Position numbers and translations under genes: made by a program
In this document: positions 25,856 to 36,200 of the stretch, piece by piece
How the letters are laid out: the number at the start of each line of letters is the position of its first letter
Position numbering within the stretch: position 1 is the stretch's first letter
The notes under the pieces: generated by a model
Databases searched by the model: none
What the model was told of the DNA's origin: nothing
The model's input: the letters and a program-made list of their open reading frames with translations, nothing else
Assembly (NCBI GenBank): GCA_027854065.1
Contig: JAQGEF010000003.1
Span: forward strand, 1 to 64,000
Direction: 5' to 3'
DNA length: 64,000 nt
Origin: Polluticaenibacter yanchengensis
GTDB lineage: Bacteria > Bacteroidota > Bacteroidia > Chitinophagales > Chitinophagaceae

Positions 25856-26998
25856 TTATTTTATCAATGAAGCGTGTAGAATACTGTCTGAAGAAATACG
25901 TTGTGGTGTAATCACCGCACCGTCTGTCAACCTTTGAATGCCGCTGTACACAATGGTCTCCCCGCTGTTTACTCCTTTGCTTACTAAATAGGTATTGCCA
26001 TTTTTACCGGCTATGGAAATTTGCTTACTGCTCACTTTGTTGCTATCGCCTACAGCAAATACAAATACTTTATCCTGCAATTCAAAAGTCGCTTCCTGCG
26101 GCACTACCAATTGGTTCTGGTGTGTGGATGGGATCCTGATTTTTGCTGTAAGACCTGAACGAAGTAGTTTATTGCTATTTGGAAAAACGGCCCTGAAAGT
26201 GATGGTGCCTGAATGGCGGTTAAACTGACCTTCTACTAATTCCACTTTGCCCTTGCTCTCATAAATGGTATTGTTGGGTAATTGCATATCGACAGCCGGG
26301 ATGTTTTTTATTTTTTCCTCTGTAGAATTTCCTTCAAATTGGGCAATAAAAGAAAGAAAATCAGCTTCGCTCATAGAAAAATAAGCATGCACATGATTAA
26401 TATCGCTTAATACTGTCAATGGCAATAGTTCTCCCTTACCAATCAGGCTACCTTGTTTGTATGGCAAATGCCCGATATAACCATTGCTTGGTGCTTTTAT
26501 GAGTGTATAGCCAACATTGATATCTGCGCTTCCTTTGGTAGAAGTTGCCTGGGCATGTGAGGCTTTAGCGGCATTTAAATTGGCAATGGCCGTTTTTAAT
26601 TGTACATCCGCAATTACTTTGTTTTCTACCAGTGGCTGCAATCTGTCAACTTCCAGTTGCGCTTTTTCGATAGCGGCTTTTGCCGATTGGATAGAAGCAG
26701 ATGCGTTATTGGCATACTCAGCATACTCGCTGCTGTTGATCTTAAATAGGGGTTGTCCCTGTGTAACATAAGCGCCTTCTTCTACATAAATTTTTTCGAG
26801 ATAACCGGCTACCTGCGGCCGTATTTCTACATTGGTAAGGCCTTCTATCGTAGCGGTATAATTTTGCCAGGTAGTTGCTTCACCATTTTTTAGTTCTATT
26901 ACCGGAAGTGATGGTGGTGTTTGTGCCTGTTGTTCCGTTTGCTCGCCTGCACAGGAGACTAAAAATAATGCTCCTGCAATGATCAGATACTTTTTCAT
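25856..26998 (-). CDS. RND efflux periplasmic membrane fusion protein
   Basis: A 380-residue AcrA-like adaptor linking the inner-membrane pump to the outer-membrane channel. It has a lipoprotein signal with Cys16 in 'FLVSCAGE', so it should be anchored by lipid in the periplasm. Order: membrane-proximal strand, lipoyl half-motif ('VEIRPQVAGYLEKIYVEEGA'), alpha-helical hairpin (about 85-150, with 'ALEKAQ'-like heptads), second lipoyl half ('LIKAPSNGYIGHLPYKQGSL'), and beta-barrel with 'TGTITFRAVFPN'-like sequence. First structural gene after the TetR repressor gene. Two copies of the repressor's probable operator lie 17 and 101 bases upstream of its start. Confidence 0.94.
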   Translation of the reverse strand: MKKYLIIAGALFLVSCAGEQTEQQAQTPPSLPVIELKNGEATTWQNYTATIEGLTNVEIRPQVAGYLEKIYVEEGAYVTQGQPLFKINSSEYAEYANNASASIQSAKAAIEKAQLEVDRLQPLVENKVIADVQLKTAIANLNAAKASHAQATSTKGSADINVGYTLIKAPSNGYIGHLPYKQGSLIGKGELLPLTVLSDINHVHAYFSMSEADFLSFIAQFEGNSTEEKIKNIPAVDMQLPNNTIYESKGKVELVEGQFNRHSGTITFRAVFPNSNKLLRSGLTAKIRIPSTHQNQLVVPQEATFELQDKVFVFAVGDSNKVSSKQISIAGKNGNTYLVSKGVNSGETIVYSGIQRLTDGAVITPQRISSDSILHASLIK

Positions 26999-27014
26999 AA
27001 CGTGATTAAATTGT

Positions 27015-27027
27015 TTAACAGTGTTAA
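27015..27027. promoter_or_regulatory. Putative TetR operator 1, upstream of the efflux operon
   Basis: TTAACAGTGTTAA, a 13-base palindrome with a single central base. It lies 17 bases upstream of the fusion-protein ATG, so a bound repressor would block transcription or early elongation. The same site recurs at 27099 and, in the other orientation of the central base, at 27747. Confidence 0.75.
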
Positions 27028-27098
27028 TTGGTGGTGAATATAAAAAGCCAATATAGCCGGTGTTTGAATATTTAGATTTTAAAACGCGGTTAATTTAT

Positions 27099-27111
27099 TT
27101 AACAGTGTTAA
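27099..27111. promoter_or_regulatory. Putative TetR operator 2, upstream of the efflux operon
   Basis: Identical 13-base palindrome TTAACAGTGTTAA, 84 bases from operator 1 and just past the TetR stop codon. Spacing by eight helical turns would allow binding on one face of the DNA. Confidence 0.75.
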
Positions 27112-27128
27112 TTAGTGCTCAAAAAAAA

Positions 27129-27728
27129 TTAGTTTTTTAAGGATGCGATAATACCCGTTAAAGCATCTTTCAATACTTGTCTTGATAAATCATGATTAGT
27201 TAATTGCCTGGTCATGTTAATAGAGATCAATCCATGTACCACAGACCAGAATGTATAATATTTCATATCTACATTTTCATCTGAGCGTTTGTCAGCAGGT
27301 AGAATCTCTGCAATTTTATCCCATAACATATCTGACGGTGCTGCCAGGTCCGGGCAACTGCCTTGCAATGCGCAACAGTTTACCTCTACACCATACATCA
27401 CCTGGTATAATTCCTTTTCAGCAAATGCAAAATTCCAATAGGAAATCCACATCGCTTCCAGTTGCTGTTCCGGTTGTTCGTAAAGATCTCTTGCTTCTGT
27501 CATCAATCTTGCTAGTTTTATATACCCCATACGAGTGAGCTCGTTAAGAATGGCATCTTTATTGGCAAAATATTCATAGATGATCGGAGCAGTGTATTCA
27601 ATTTTATCTGCTATTTTCCGCATACTCAAAGCCTGCCAGCCATCCTCTTTTACAATATTAAGAGATGCCTCAAGGATATTGCACCTTGTTTCATCTTTTA
27701 ATCTTTGTATTCTGTCTTTACTGGCCAT
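27129..27728 (-). CDS. TetR-family repressor of the efflux operon
   Basis: A 199-residue TetR/AcrR-type regulator. The N-terminal HTH (about 12-58) shows 'ILEASLNIVKEDGWQALSM' and 'RKIADKIEYTAPIIYEYFANK', the standard recognition-helix region. The C-terminal ligand-binding region (60-199) is helical and has the 'FWSVVHGLISINM' helix typical of TetR_C-type domains, with Cys117, Cys118 and Cys124. It lies upstream of and codirectional with the three efflux genes. A copy of the palindrome found before the efflux operon is 19 bases upstream of its own ATG, so autoregulation is likely. The inducer is unknown. Confidence 0.93.
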   Translation of the reverse strand: MASKDRIQRLKDETRCNILEASLNIVKEDGWQALSMRKIADKIEYTAPIIYEYFANKDAILNELTRMGYIKLARLMTEARDLYEQPEQQLEAMWISYWNFAFAEKELYQVMYGVEVNCCALQGSCPDLAAPSDMLWDKIAEILPADKRSDENVDMKYYTFWSVVHGLISINMTRQLTNHDLSRQVLKDALTGIIASLKN

Positions 27729-27746
27729 TGAATTGCTTTAAATAAT

Positions 27747-27759
27747 TTAACACTGTTAA
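27747..27759. promoter_or_regulatory. Putative TetR operator 3, autoregulatory
   Basis: TTAACACTGTTAA, the same palindrome with the complementary central base, placed 19 bases upstream of the repressor start codon. Confidence 0.75.
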
Positions 27760-28278
27760 GCAAAGGTAATAGTAAGTTTTTTTCTTTGCCAAATTTTTCT
27801 TTTGGAGTTAAAATGTTTTATCTCGGTAGTATGATTTTAAATTGTTGTTTTTCATTTTATTATTACCTTTTTTTACTAGTAAAATATTTTAAATTATAAT
27901 GTTATTTGTGTTTGTTTTTTGATTTAGGGCTTTAATTATCCAATATTATCCAACTTTGTTCAGTATGCTTAGGGCTAAAGCTCAGTGTATTTTGTAATGA
28001 TGTTCAGACAAAAGTGTACCTGAACCTTTTTTCACATAAATGCATCAGATCTATGACTTATTTCTCACAGATATTATAAAACACCTGTAGTAAAATATCT
28101 ATTTGACAGGTTACTGAGGTGCTTTTATTTTTGAAATAAATTTGGCGTATTATTTGGTTTAAATTTTTGATTTTAAATATTTTGAATTTGATGTTGATTA
28201 TATATATGAATATCGATGCAATTGTATAACTTGCATTGTATTTAAGTTATGCCAAACATTAAAACTAACTATATATAA
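27760..28278. other. AT-rich spacer
   Basis: This is a spacer of about 520 bases between divergent genes (repressor minus, next gene plus). It must hold two promoters. I see no coding frame, tRNA or family repeat. A loose inverted repeat (AAAACACCT near 28078 and AGGTGCTTTT near 28119) could form a weak hairpin. Confidence 0.4.
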
Positions 28279-29175
28279 ATGGGGATATTTGATTTCTTTA
28301 AGAAAAAAGACAAAAATATTAATGCTGAAAAAAATGAAAACCTTCAGGTAAGTTCTCAGACTAATGAAGCCAGGATTCAGGCCTCTTTAGGTGAAATATC
28401 TGTTGAAGTTGTTTCAGATAACAAAGGCTCTCACGGAGATAATTTTGGTGGTCTTTTGGGTTTTAGTTATTTAAATTCTGATAAGGGCAATCGTTTTATA
28501 AACGAAATGATTGCGTTGGCTTCTATTGAAGATCCAATTCTTAAAAATCCTGTTGTTAAAATACACGAGGCTGGTTTTGACAATTCTGATAGTGTAAGAA
28601 TCAGGACGATTGCCAAAAACGGAAATATATCAAATGGTGCTATTTTATCAGCTTATCCCTATATAAAAACTAATTACATATTACCTTTTGAAACTAAAAG
28701 AATCATTGAGTGGTCTCATATTGGAAATATGGAAGCAGAAATTCAAGGTGGGGGAAGGAATACTTTTGGTTTATCATTTTTTGCAACTGATTATGCCATT
28801 AATAAAAGTAAATATAAAGCAGAAAAGAATTTGAACATCAGGATATCCGCAATTGGATTGGTTCTCGATAAGAATGATTTAACAGAAATAAACGGTACTG
28901 CAGTAAGCCCTGAGTTTTCTACCTATATGCCAAGTAAAGATATTTCAAGACCGACATACTTTGATTTTATTGGAGTTCTGAATAATTATACAGAATGTAA
29001 AATAAATGATGAAAACTATGGTTACATGATCAATGTAAAGTTGATCAATCAAGAAGATGATCCTGATTTTTTTACAGTAGATATGTTTGTCAACAAAGAA
29101 AATATGCGATTTGATAACTTAAAGCAAGGAATGAAAGTAGCCGGACTATTTTGGCTGCAAGGAGAAATTGCTTAG
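28279..29175 (+). CDS. Hypothetical protein, MGIFDFFKKK start
   Basis: A 298-residue protein that I do not recognise. There is no signal peptide or membrane helix. It starts with a short amphipathic, basic segment (MGIFDFFKKKDKN), like many unrelated cytoplasmic Bacteroidota proteins. The remainder is mixed alpha/beta with 'LLGFSYLNSDKGNRFINEMI' (about 54-73). A C-terminal strand-rich part contains 'INVKLINQEDDPDFFTVDMF' and ends 'GMKVAGLFWLQGEIA', which resembles an OB-like barrel. This is only an impression. It is AT-rich and stands alone between long spacers. Confidence 0.6.
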   Translation: MGIFDFFKKKDKNINAEKNENLQVSSQTNEARIQASLGEISVEVVSDNKGSHGDNFGGLLGFSYLNSDKGNRFINEMIALASIEDPILKNPVVKIHEAGFDNSDSVRIRTIAKNGNISNGAILSAYPYIKTNYILPFETKRIIEWSHIGNMEAEIQGGGRNTFGLSFFATDYAINKSKYKAEKNLNIRISAIGLVLDKNDLTEINGTAVSPEFSTYMPSKDISRPTYFDFIGVLNNYTECKINDENYGYMINVKLINQEDDPDFFTVDMFVNKENMRFDNLKQGMKVAGLFWLQGEIA

Positions 29176-29353
29176 TATATCAAATGTATCTTTTTAAGTT
29201 TTGTGATATTTCTGAAATATATTGTATTATAACTGGAAGCAGACGGCTAGTTTAAATGGCAGAGCAATTAACAAGTGTAAATGCTGATTGTAAACCATCA
29301 ATTTAATACCTTACATTTTTTATTTTGTACATTCGGAAAAAATAAACAGTGGA

Positions 29354-30247
29354 ATGTTCGATTTCAGGTTAAAAGTATTTTATACGGTAGCAAAGAGGCT
29401 CAATTTTACGAAAGCTTCAGAAGAATTGTATATTACACAACCGGCGGTAACCAAACATATTAAGGAAATAGAAAACTACTTCAAGGTTCGTTTATTTGAC
29501 AGGAACGGAACGAAAATAAAGCTAACGCCGGCAGGTGAAATGCTGATGCAATATTCGGAACAATTGTTTTCGGTGTATCAAAACCTGGAGTTTGATATGA
29601 ACGCCTTCAACCAACATAAATCCGGAACACTCCGCATTGGTGCAAGTACAACCGCTGCCCAGTATTTACTACCACCCGTACTTGCTTCGTTTCACCACAA
29701 ATTTGAAGCAGTAAAAGTGCAGCTTATTACAGGTAATACAGAACAAATAGAATCGGCTTTACAAAATAAGAGTATTGATCTGGGCATTATAGAAGGAAAG
29801 TCCAAAAACTCCATTTTCAGGTATACACCGTTTGTAAAAGATGAATTGGTGTTGGTAGCTAAAACAGGCCATCCATTATCAAAGAAATCATCTGTAAGGC
29901 CGGAAGACCTGTTGAAATATGCATTCCTGATGCGCGAACCCGGTTCCGGTACACTTGAAGTGATTGCTCACGCACTCAAACAAACCGGTATAAAAATATC
30001 TGCACTTAAAACTGAAATGCAACTCGACAGTTCTGAAAGTATTAAGCTCTATCTCCTTAATTCCGAAGCATTGGCGTTTCTCTCTGTTTATGCCGTTTTT
30101 AAAGAGCTTAAAAACAATGAATGTACGATTGTAGATGTCAAAGGACTGAATATAGAAAGGCAGTTCAACTTTATACAGGCACAGGGCCATGCAGAAACTT
30201 TACCCGATTTCTTTATGAAATTCGCTATTAGCTATAACTTTAAGTAA
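29354..30247 (+). CDS. LysR-family regulator, probable control of the YeiH-like gene
   Basis: A 297-residue LysR-type regulator. The winged HTH (1-62) is textbook: 'RLKVFYTVAKRLNFTKASEE' and 'LYITQPAVTKHIKEIENYF', then 'VRLFDRNGTKIKLTPAGE'. The periplasmic-binding-protein-like effector domain (about 88-297) includes 'LRIGASTTAAQYLLPPVLAS'. It lies 53 bases upstream of a YeiH-like gene on the same strand. In enterobacteria the LysR protein YeiE lies next to YeiH, so a shared regulatory unit is likely. The effector may be sulphite or a related sulphur compound, by analogy only. Confidence 0.93.
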   Translation: MFDFRLKVFYTVAKRLNFTKASEELYITQPAVTKHIKEIENYFKVRLFDRNGTKIKLTPAGEMLMQYSEQLFSVYQNLEFDMNAFNQHKSGTLRIGASTTAAQYLLPPVLASFHHKFEAVKVQLITGNTEQIESALQNKSIDLGIIEGKSKNSIFRYTPFVKDELVLVAKTGHPLSKKSSVRPEDLLKYAFLMREPGSGTLEVIAHALKQTGIKISALKTEMQLDSSESIKLYLLNSEALAFLSVYAVFKELKNNECTIVDVKGLNIERQFNFIQAQGHAETLPDFFMKFAISYNFK

Positions 30248-30300
30248 TGATGGATTACTAATAGGAATTTCCGGATGCCTTATACAATAATGACTTTTGT

Positions 30301-31308
30301 ATGGAAAAATACTCAGACATTATGGAAAAAGATATCCGGGATAACATTCAACCTGATTGTTCCAAACGTTTTCTGGACAGGAGCATTACCACGAGAGAAG
30401 TTATTTTTTTACTGGCAACCGTATTTTGCCTTTCCCCGCTTATCACACCTCCCATCGCATTACTCATGGGGCTTATCATTGCGCAGTTTATCGGGCATCC
30501 ATATTTACACCTTAATCATAAAGCGACACATATTCTACTACAGGTATCAGTGGTGGGGCTTGGGTTTGGAATGAATGCTGCCAGTGCGTTAAAAGCCGGC
30601 AAAGAAGGCGTCTCATTTACCGTAGCCTCCATTTTGATCACATTAATCACGGGTTATTTTATGGGTAAATCTCTGAAAATTGATAAAAAAAGCGCCTACC
30701 TGATCTCAGCAGGAACGGCCATTTGCGGTGGAAGTGCCATTGCAGCAATATCACCGGTTATCAAGGCAGAGGAAAAGCAGATCTCAGTGGCATTAGGAAC
30801 TATTTTTATACTAAATGCTATTGCATTATTTTTCTTTCCGGTAATTGGCCACCTTTTTCACTTGTCACAAACACAGTTTGGCCTTTGGAGTGCCATTGCG
30901 ATACACGATACTAGTTCAGTCGTTGGCGCCGCTGGCAAGTATGGCCCGGAAGCCCTGGAAGTAGCCACTACTGTAAAACTTGCCCGCGCATTATGGATCA
31001 TTCCACTGGCTTTCCTTTCTACTTTTCTTTTTAAAAATAAAGATAGCAAAGTAAAAATACCCTGTTTTATCGGTTTTTTTATTCTTGCTATGATAGGCAA
31101 TACCTCCCTCCCTTTTGTCCAACATATCAGTCATTATTTAACAGGTATTGCTAAAGCAGGATTAACACTTACGTTATTTCTTATTGGTTGTGGGCTAAAC
31201 AGGAAATTATTGATGAGTGTGGGCTTTCGTCCTATGATCCAGGGTACTGTGCTTTGGGCCATCATTTCCGTGCTGGCATTATGGGCGGTTATGTCATTCG
31301 CAAATTAA
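30301..31308 (+). CDS. YeiH-family putative sulphate exporter (UPF0324)
   Basis: A 335-residue inner-membrane protein with about ten helices, of the YeiH/UPF0324 family. Family-typical sequences are 'LLQVSVVGLGFGMN', 'SAGTAICGGSAIAAISPVI' and 'AIHDTSSVVGAAGKYG', which together form the transport core. Start is ATG at 30301; a later ATG at 30322 (MEKDIRDN) is equally possible. Transport of sulphate or a related anion is proposed for the family but poorly tested. Its LysR neighbour supports regulation by that protein. Confidence 0.9.
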   Translation: MEKYSDIMEKDIRDNIQPDCSKRFLDRSITTREVIFLLATVFCLSPLITPPIALLMGLIIAQFIGHPYLHLNHKATHILLQVSVVGLGFGMNAASALKAGKEGVSFTVASILITLITGYFMGKSLKIDKKSAYLISAGTAICGGSAIAAISPVIKAEEKQISVALGTIFILNAIALFFFPVIGHLFHLSQTQFGLWSAIAIHDTSSVVGAAGKYGPEALEVATTVKLARALWIIPLAFLSTFLFKNKDSKVKIPCFIGFFILAMIGNTSLPFVQHISHYLTGIAKAGLTLTLFLIGCGLNRKLLMSVGFRPMIQGTVLWAIISVLALWAVMSFAN

Positions 31309-31420
31309 AAGCTGTAAAATCACTCATCCGGGTTATTAATACCCTCTAAAAAGGGAGCGAATTTACTTTTGAGATTAAATATTGTTCATGTTATTTTGTA
31401 TCAACAATAAATAATCACTT

Positions 31421-32455
31421 ATGAAATTAATAGCCCCCAAAGCCATATCGGCCGGAGATAAAATTGCCACTATTTCAATGTCATGGGGCGGGGCAGGGGA
31501 GTTACCACACCGGTATCAGAAAGGTAAAGAACGGCTTCAACAGGTTTTTAACATGGAAGTGACTGAAACCAGGCATGCTTTGCATCCGGCACAATGGCTG
31601 TACAACCACCCGGAAGCCAGGGCTAAGGATTTAATGGAAGCTTTCTCTGACCCATCTGTTAAAGCTATTATTTCAAACATTGGAGGCGATGACAGTATCC
31701 GGATGTTAAAGTATATTGATCTGGACGTTATAAAAGCGAATCCCAAAATCTTTTTAGGATTTTCAGACAGTACTATCACTCATTTTATTTGTCTTAAAGC
31801 AGGCTTCAGTTCTTTTTATGGAACCTCATTATTGGTCGGTTTCGCAGAAAACAATGCGATGCACGATTACCAGGTCAATGATATTAAGAGAACTTTATTT
31901 TCCTCTAAAACCATTGGACAAATCTATCCAAATAAAGAAGGATGGACAACCGAATTTCTGGATTGGTTTGATATTGCTTTGCAGGATGTAAAAAGAAAAT
32001 TATCGCTGGCAGATGGCTGGCAGTTTTTAAGAGGCGATTCTGTCGTACAGGGAAGGCTGATTGGCGGCTGCATGGAAGTTCTGGAAATGCTGAAAGGAAC
32101 TGAGTATTGGCCATCTCCGGAGGTATGGAAAGATTGTATCCTGTTTTTTGAGACTTCCGAAGAAAAGCCTAAACCGGAATATATCAGGTGGTGGCTAAGG
32201 AATTATGCGGCAACGGGAATTCTCAACAGCGCGAAAGGGATTCTTTTTGGTAGACCTTATGACAATTTATATACAGAGGAATATGAAACGGAATTATTGA
32301 AAGTACTGGATGAAGAAGGATTATACAATTTACCGGTTATAACCCGTATGGATTTCGGTCATACTTGCCCCACGTTCACCATTCCCTACGGAAGATTAGC
32401 CGAAATTAACTGTATTGATCAAACATTTTCAATACTGGAAAGTGCAGTCAGCTAA
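31421..32455 (+). CDS. Peptidase S66 LD-carboxypeptidase (MccF-like)
   Basis: A 344-residue serine carboxypeptidase of family S66. The family includes LdcA, which removes the terminal D-Ala from muropeptide tetrapeptides during cell-wall recycling, and MccF, which hydrolyses microcin C. The likely triad is Ser115 ('FLGFSDSTIT'), Glu244 ('LFFETSEE') and His314 ('DFGHTCP'). 'SNIGGDDSIRML' at 85-96 matches the MccF-type oxyanion loop more closely than LdcA, so a peptide-detoxifying role is as likely as peptidoglycan recycling. It has no signal peptide and is cytoplasmic. Confidence 0.9.
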   Translation: MKLIAPKAISAGDKIATISMSWGGAGELPHRYQKGKERLQQVFNMEVTETRHALHPAQWLYNHPEARAKDLMEAFSDPSVKAIISNIGGDDSIRMLKYIDLDVIKANPKIFLGFSDSTITHFICLKAGFSSFYGTSLLVGFAENNAMHDYQVNDIKRTLFSSKTIGQIYPNKEGWTTEFLDWFDIALQDVKRKLSLADGWQFLRGDSVVQGRLIGGCMEVLEMLKGTEYWPSPEVWKDCILFFETSEEKPKPEYIRWWLRNYAATGILNSAKGILFGRPYDNLYTEEYETELLKVLDEEGLYNLPVITRMDFGHTCPTFTIPYGRLAEINCIDQTFSILESAVS

Positions 32456-33208
32456 TTAACATGAGTGACTGGTAATGATTATTTGCTATCAGAATACCAA
32501 AAATCGGCAAGACATTAACTAGTCTTCTGATTAGGTATGCCTTTCAAATACGGCTCTAAACAAAGATTTGACAGTGTCGAAAACCGGTTGACGTTATGCT
32601 TCAATTCAAGTATCCTGTTTACAATTACAAAATGTAAATCTATATATTAGTTATTTTTTATTAATATGATTGTTTTTTTATTTTTAAATCATTGATATAT
32701 AGATTATAAGGAAATTTTTGATGACTTTTATCATCGATTGTAATCGAAAAATTGTTAATTAAAATATTTAATAACTGTTGAAAACAGATTTTCATCCTTA
32801 AAAGACAACGTAGTTTACTACATTTTTTCTTGCGTAATTGCCATTTTTGGTAAATAAATTTACAGTCATGCCAAGATTCGAGAAATTGAAAGGACTGTGC
32901 ATAATTATAACATAGAATTCTATAGAACGCATAAATGTTTGACTGAATAGTATTATTATCTTGGTTTTATTGAATAATAATTATCGGGTGATAGGAGTGA
33001 GAAAATTCCTGCTTTCGAAAATGTATTTTTTGCAGAAATTAAAAAGAAAATTGCTTTTTTGCGTTGTTGTATCTAATGTTATAATGTAAATTTTGAAATT
33101 TGTTTAATAAATTTTGATATTTAATAAATTCTTCACAATTTTACGCTGCGACTGCTTGCTTGGTATGAAAACTCATTGTGTAACATTAATTAGATAAAAT
33201 ATAAACAC
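32456..33208. other. Long AT-rich spacer upstream of gltB
   Basis: This 750-base spacer holds no intact gene. Its left part contains a possible gene remnant (32515-32640, minus). Its right part is the leader of gltB, with an exact palindrome ATAGAATTCTAT at 32912-32923. A long regulated leader would suit a nitrogen-assimilation operon. I could not assign a riboswitch. Confidence 0.45.
32515..32640 (-). pseudogene. Possible C-terminal gene remnant
   Basis: On the minus strand an open frame of about 41 codons ends with TAA at 32515-32517. It has protein-like composition ('DLHFVIVNRILELKHNVNRF', then 'STLSNLCLEPYLKGIPNQ') and no start codon; a stop sits a few codons upstream. The amino-acid mix is unlike that of random AT-rich frames. 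It may be the end of a lost gene. I cannot name the family. Confidence 0.25.
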
Positions 33209-36200
33209 ATGGCGACTAATACCGGTTTATACGATTCTTCATTTGAACATGACGCTTGTGGTATTGGCTTTGTAGCCAATATTAAAGGTCATAAAAGTCA
33301 TCAGGTAGTGTCTGATGCATTAACCATATTGGAAAATATGGAACATCGCGGGGCGTGTGGAAGTGAGAGTAACTCAGGAGATGGTGCCGGAATAATGATT
33401 CAGGTTCCCCATGAGTTTTTTGTGGATGAATGCTTAAAACTAGGCTTTAAGTTACCGTCTTTTGGTAACTATGCTGTAGGTGTATTGTTTTTTCCAAAAG
33501 ATCAACGATTAAAGCAAGCATGTCGCGAAACATTTGAACGTACTGCCGAAAAATTAAACCTGGAAATATTAGGATACAGAGGGGTGCCTGTAAATAGAGA
33601 GCCAATCGGTCCTACCGCTTTATCTGTAGAGCCGGAAATAGAACATGTGTTTATTGCTAAACCAGAAGATATTTCTGATTTACTGGCTTTTGAAAGAAAA
33701 CTATATATATTAAGAAATTACAGTTCCCACTTAGTAAGAGATACCTGCAAGCAGGATGAAATAGGCTTTTACATCGCTTCGTTATCTTACAAAGTCGTAG
33801 TGTATAAAGGCCAGTTTGTAAGTAACCAGGTAAGAGAATATTATCTCGATTTACAAAACAAAGGTTTAACCAGTGCGTTCGGCCTCGTGCATAGCCGTTT
33901 TGCTACCAATACATTCCCTAGCTGGAAACTGGCGCAGCCATTCCGCTATATTGCCCACAACGGTGAAATCAATACCGTTCAGGGTAATATCAACTGGCTA
34001 AGATCTAACGAAAAAACATTTTTTACACCATACTTTAACAAGGAAGAACTGGATATGTTATTGCCAATTATTGGCGATGTACAAAGCGATAGTGCCAGCC
34101 TTGATAATATGATAGAACTGTTGACATTAACAGGTCGTTCTTTACCTCACGTCATGATGATGCTGGTACCGGAAGCCTGGGATGGCAACGATTTGATGGA
34201 CCCTGTTAAGAAATCATTCTACGAGTATCATGCCTGTTTAATGGAGCCTTGGGATGGTCCTGCTTCCATTTCTTTCACCGATGGTAAAATGATCGGGGCT
34301 ACGCTTGACAGGAACGGCTTACGTCCAAGCAGGTATTGTGTTACTACGGATGATAGAGTAATTATGGCTTCTGAAACAGGCGCATTAACAATACATCCTT
34401 CCCTGGTAAAAGAAAAGGGCAGGTTACAGCCTGGTAAAATGTTTGTTGTGGACATGGAGCAAGGCCGTATTATCAGCGATGATGAATTGAAAAATTCTAT
34501 TTGTAGCCAGAAACCTTATGGCGACTGGTTAAATAAATATAAAATACGCTTAGAGGAATTGCCGGAACCAAGGGTTTCATTTACGCATCTGGAATCTGAG
34601 CAGATCTTTAAATATCATAAAGCATTCGGTTATACTACCGAAGACCTGGATAAAGTAATTGCACCAATGGCCGTAGATGGAAAAGAGCCGATTGGTTCTA
34701 TGGGTACAGATGCGCCGCTAGCTATTTTAAGCGATCAGCCACAACATTTAACCAGCTATTTTAAGCAGTTATTTGCACAGGTAACCAACCCGCCTATCGA
34801 TCCTATCAGGGAGCGTCTGGTAATGAGCCTGGCCACTTTCGTAGGTTCTGTAGGCAATATTTTGACAGAAGATCCAATGAGTTGCCACACAATCGCGCTT
34901 AAAAACCCGGTGTTGAACAATCATGACATCGAAAAGATCCGCAGTGTGGATACCGGCTTTTTCCAGGCAAAAACCATCCAATGTTATTTTAAGGCAGATG
35001 GTAAGCCCGGCTCTTTAAAAAGCGGCTTGGACAGGATCTGTAAATACGCAGAAGATGCAGTAAATGACGATTTTTCCGTAATTATTTTATCAGACAGGGC
35101 TATTGACAGTAAACATGCACCAATACCAACTTTGTTGGCAGTATCTACAGTACATCATTTCTTAATCCGTAAAGGCAAAAGAGGTAGAGTAGGTATTGTG
35201 GTAGAAGCAGGCGATGTTTGGGAAGTGCACCATTTTGCCTGTTTAATAGCATTTGGCGCTACGGCTATTAATCCATATTTAGCGTTAAGTACTATCCGTG
35301 ATTTAAAACTGAACGGTAAGTTACAAACCGGTTTAGATGTAGAAGCGTTAAAGAAAAACTACATTAAATCCGTATGTGACGGTTTACTGAAAGTATTCAG
35401 TAAAATGGGTATCAGTACACTGCAATCTTACCAGGGAGCACAGATATTTGAGATCATTGGTATTGCCAAAGAAGTGGTAAATCAGTATTTTACAGGTGCT
35501 GTAAGCCGGATTGGTGGTTTAGGATTAGATGGTATTGCCAAAGAAGCCTTGGCTAAACATTTCTTTGCATTCAGTCCTAAAGAAATTCCGGTTGAAAGAT
35601 TGTCTGTAGGTGGTTACTATCAATGGAAGCGCAAAGGGGAATATCACTTATTCAATCCAACTACGATCCATTTATTACAGCATAGTACCAGGACTAACGA
35701 TTACGGTTTGTTTAAGAAATATACCAAAGCCGTAAACGACCAGGAGCATAAAGCCGTTACATTAAGAAGTTTATTGCAATTCAAAAAACTACGTCCTGCC
35801 ATATCAATAGACGAAGTTGAATCTGCAGAAAAAATATTTAAGCGTTTTGCTACCGGTGCTATGAGCTTTGGCTCTATCAGTTGGGAAGCACACACGACCT
35901 TAGCGATAGCCATGAACCGCATTGGCGGTAAAAGTAACACCGGTGAAGGCGGTGAAGATGAAATCAGGTATGAAAAATTGCCAAATGGTGATAGCATGCG
36001 CAGTGCTATCAAACAAGTAGCAAGTGCCCGCTTTGGGGTAACTAGCTTATACCTGGCAGAAGCCGACGAGATCCAGATTAAAATGGCGCAGGGGGCCAAG
36101 CCAGGTGAAGGTGGTCAGTTACCTGGCGACAAAGTAGATGACTGGATTGGTCGTACGCGTCACTCTACACCAGGTGTAGGTCTAATATCTCCGCCTCCGC

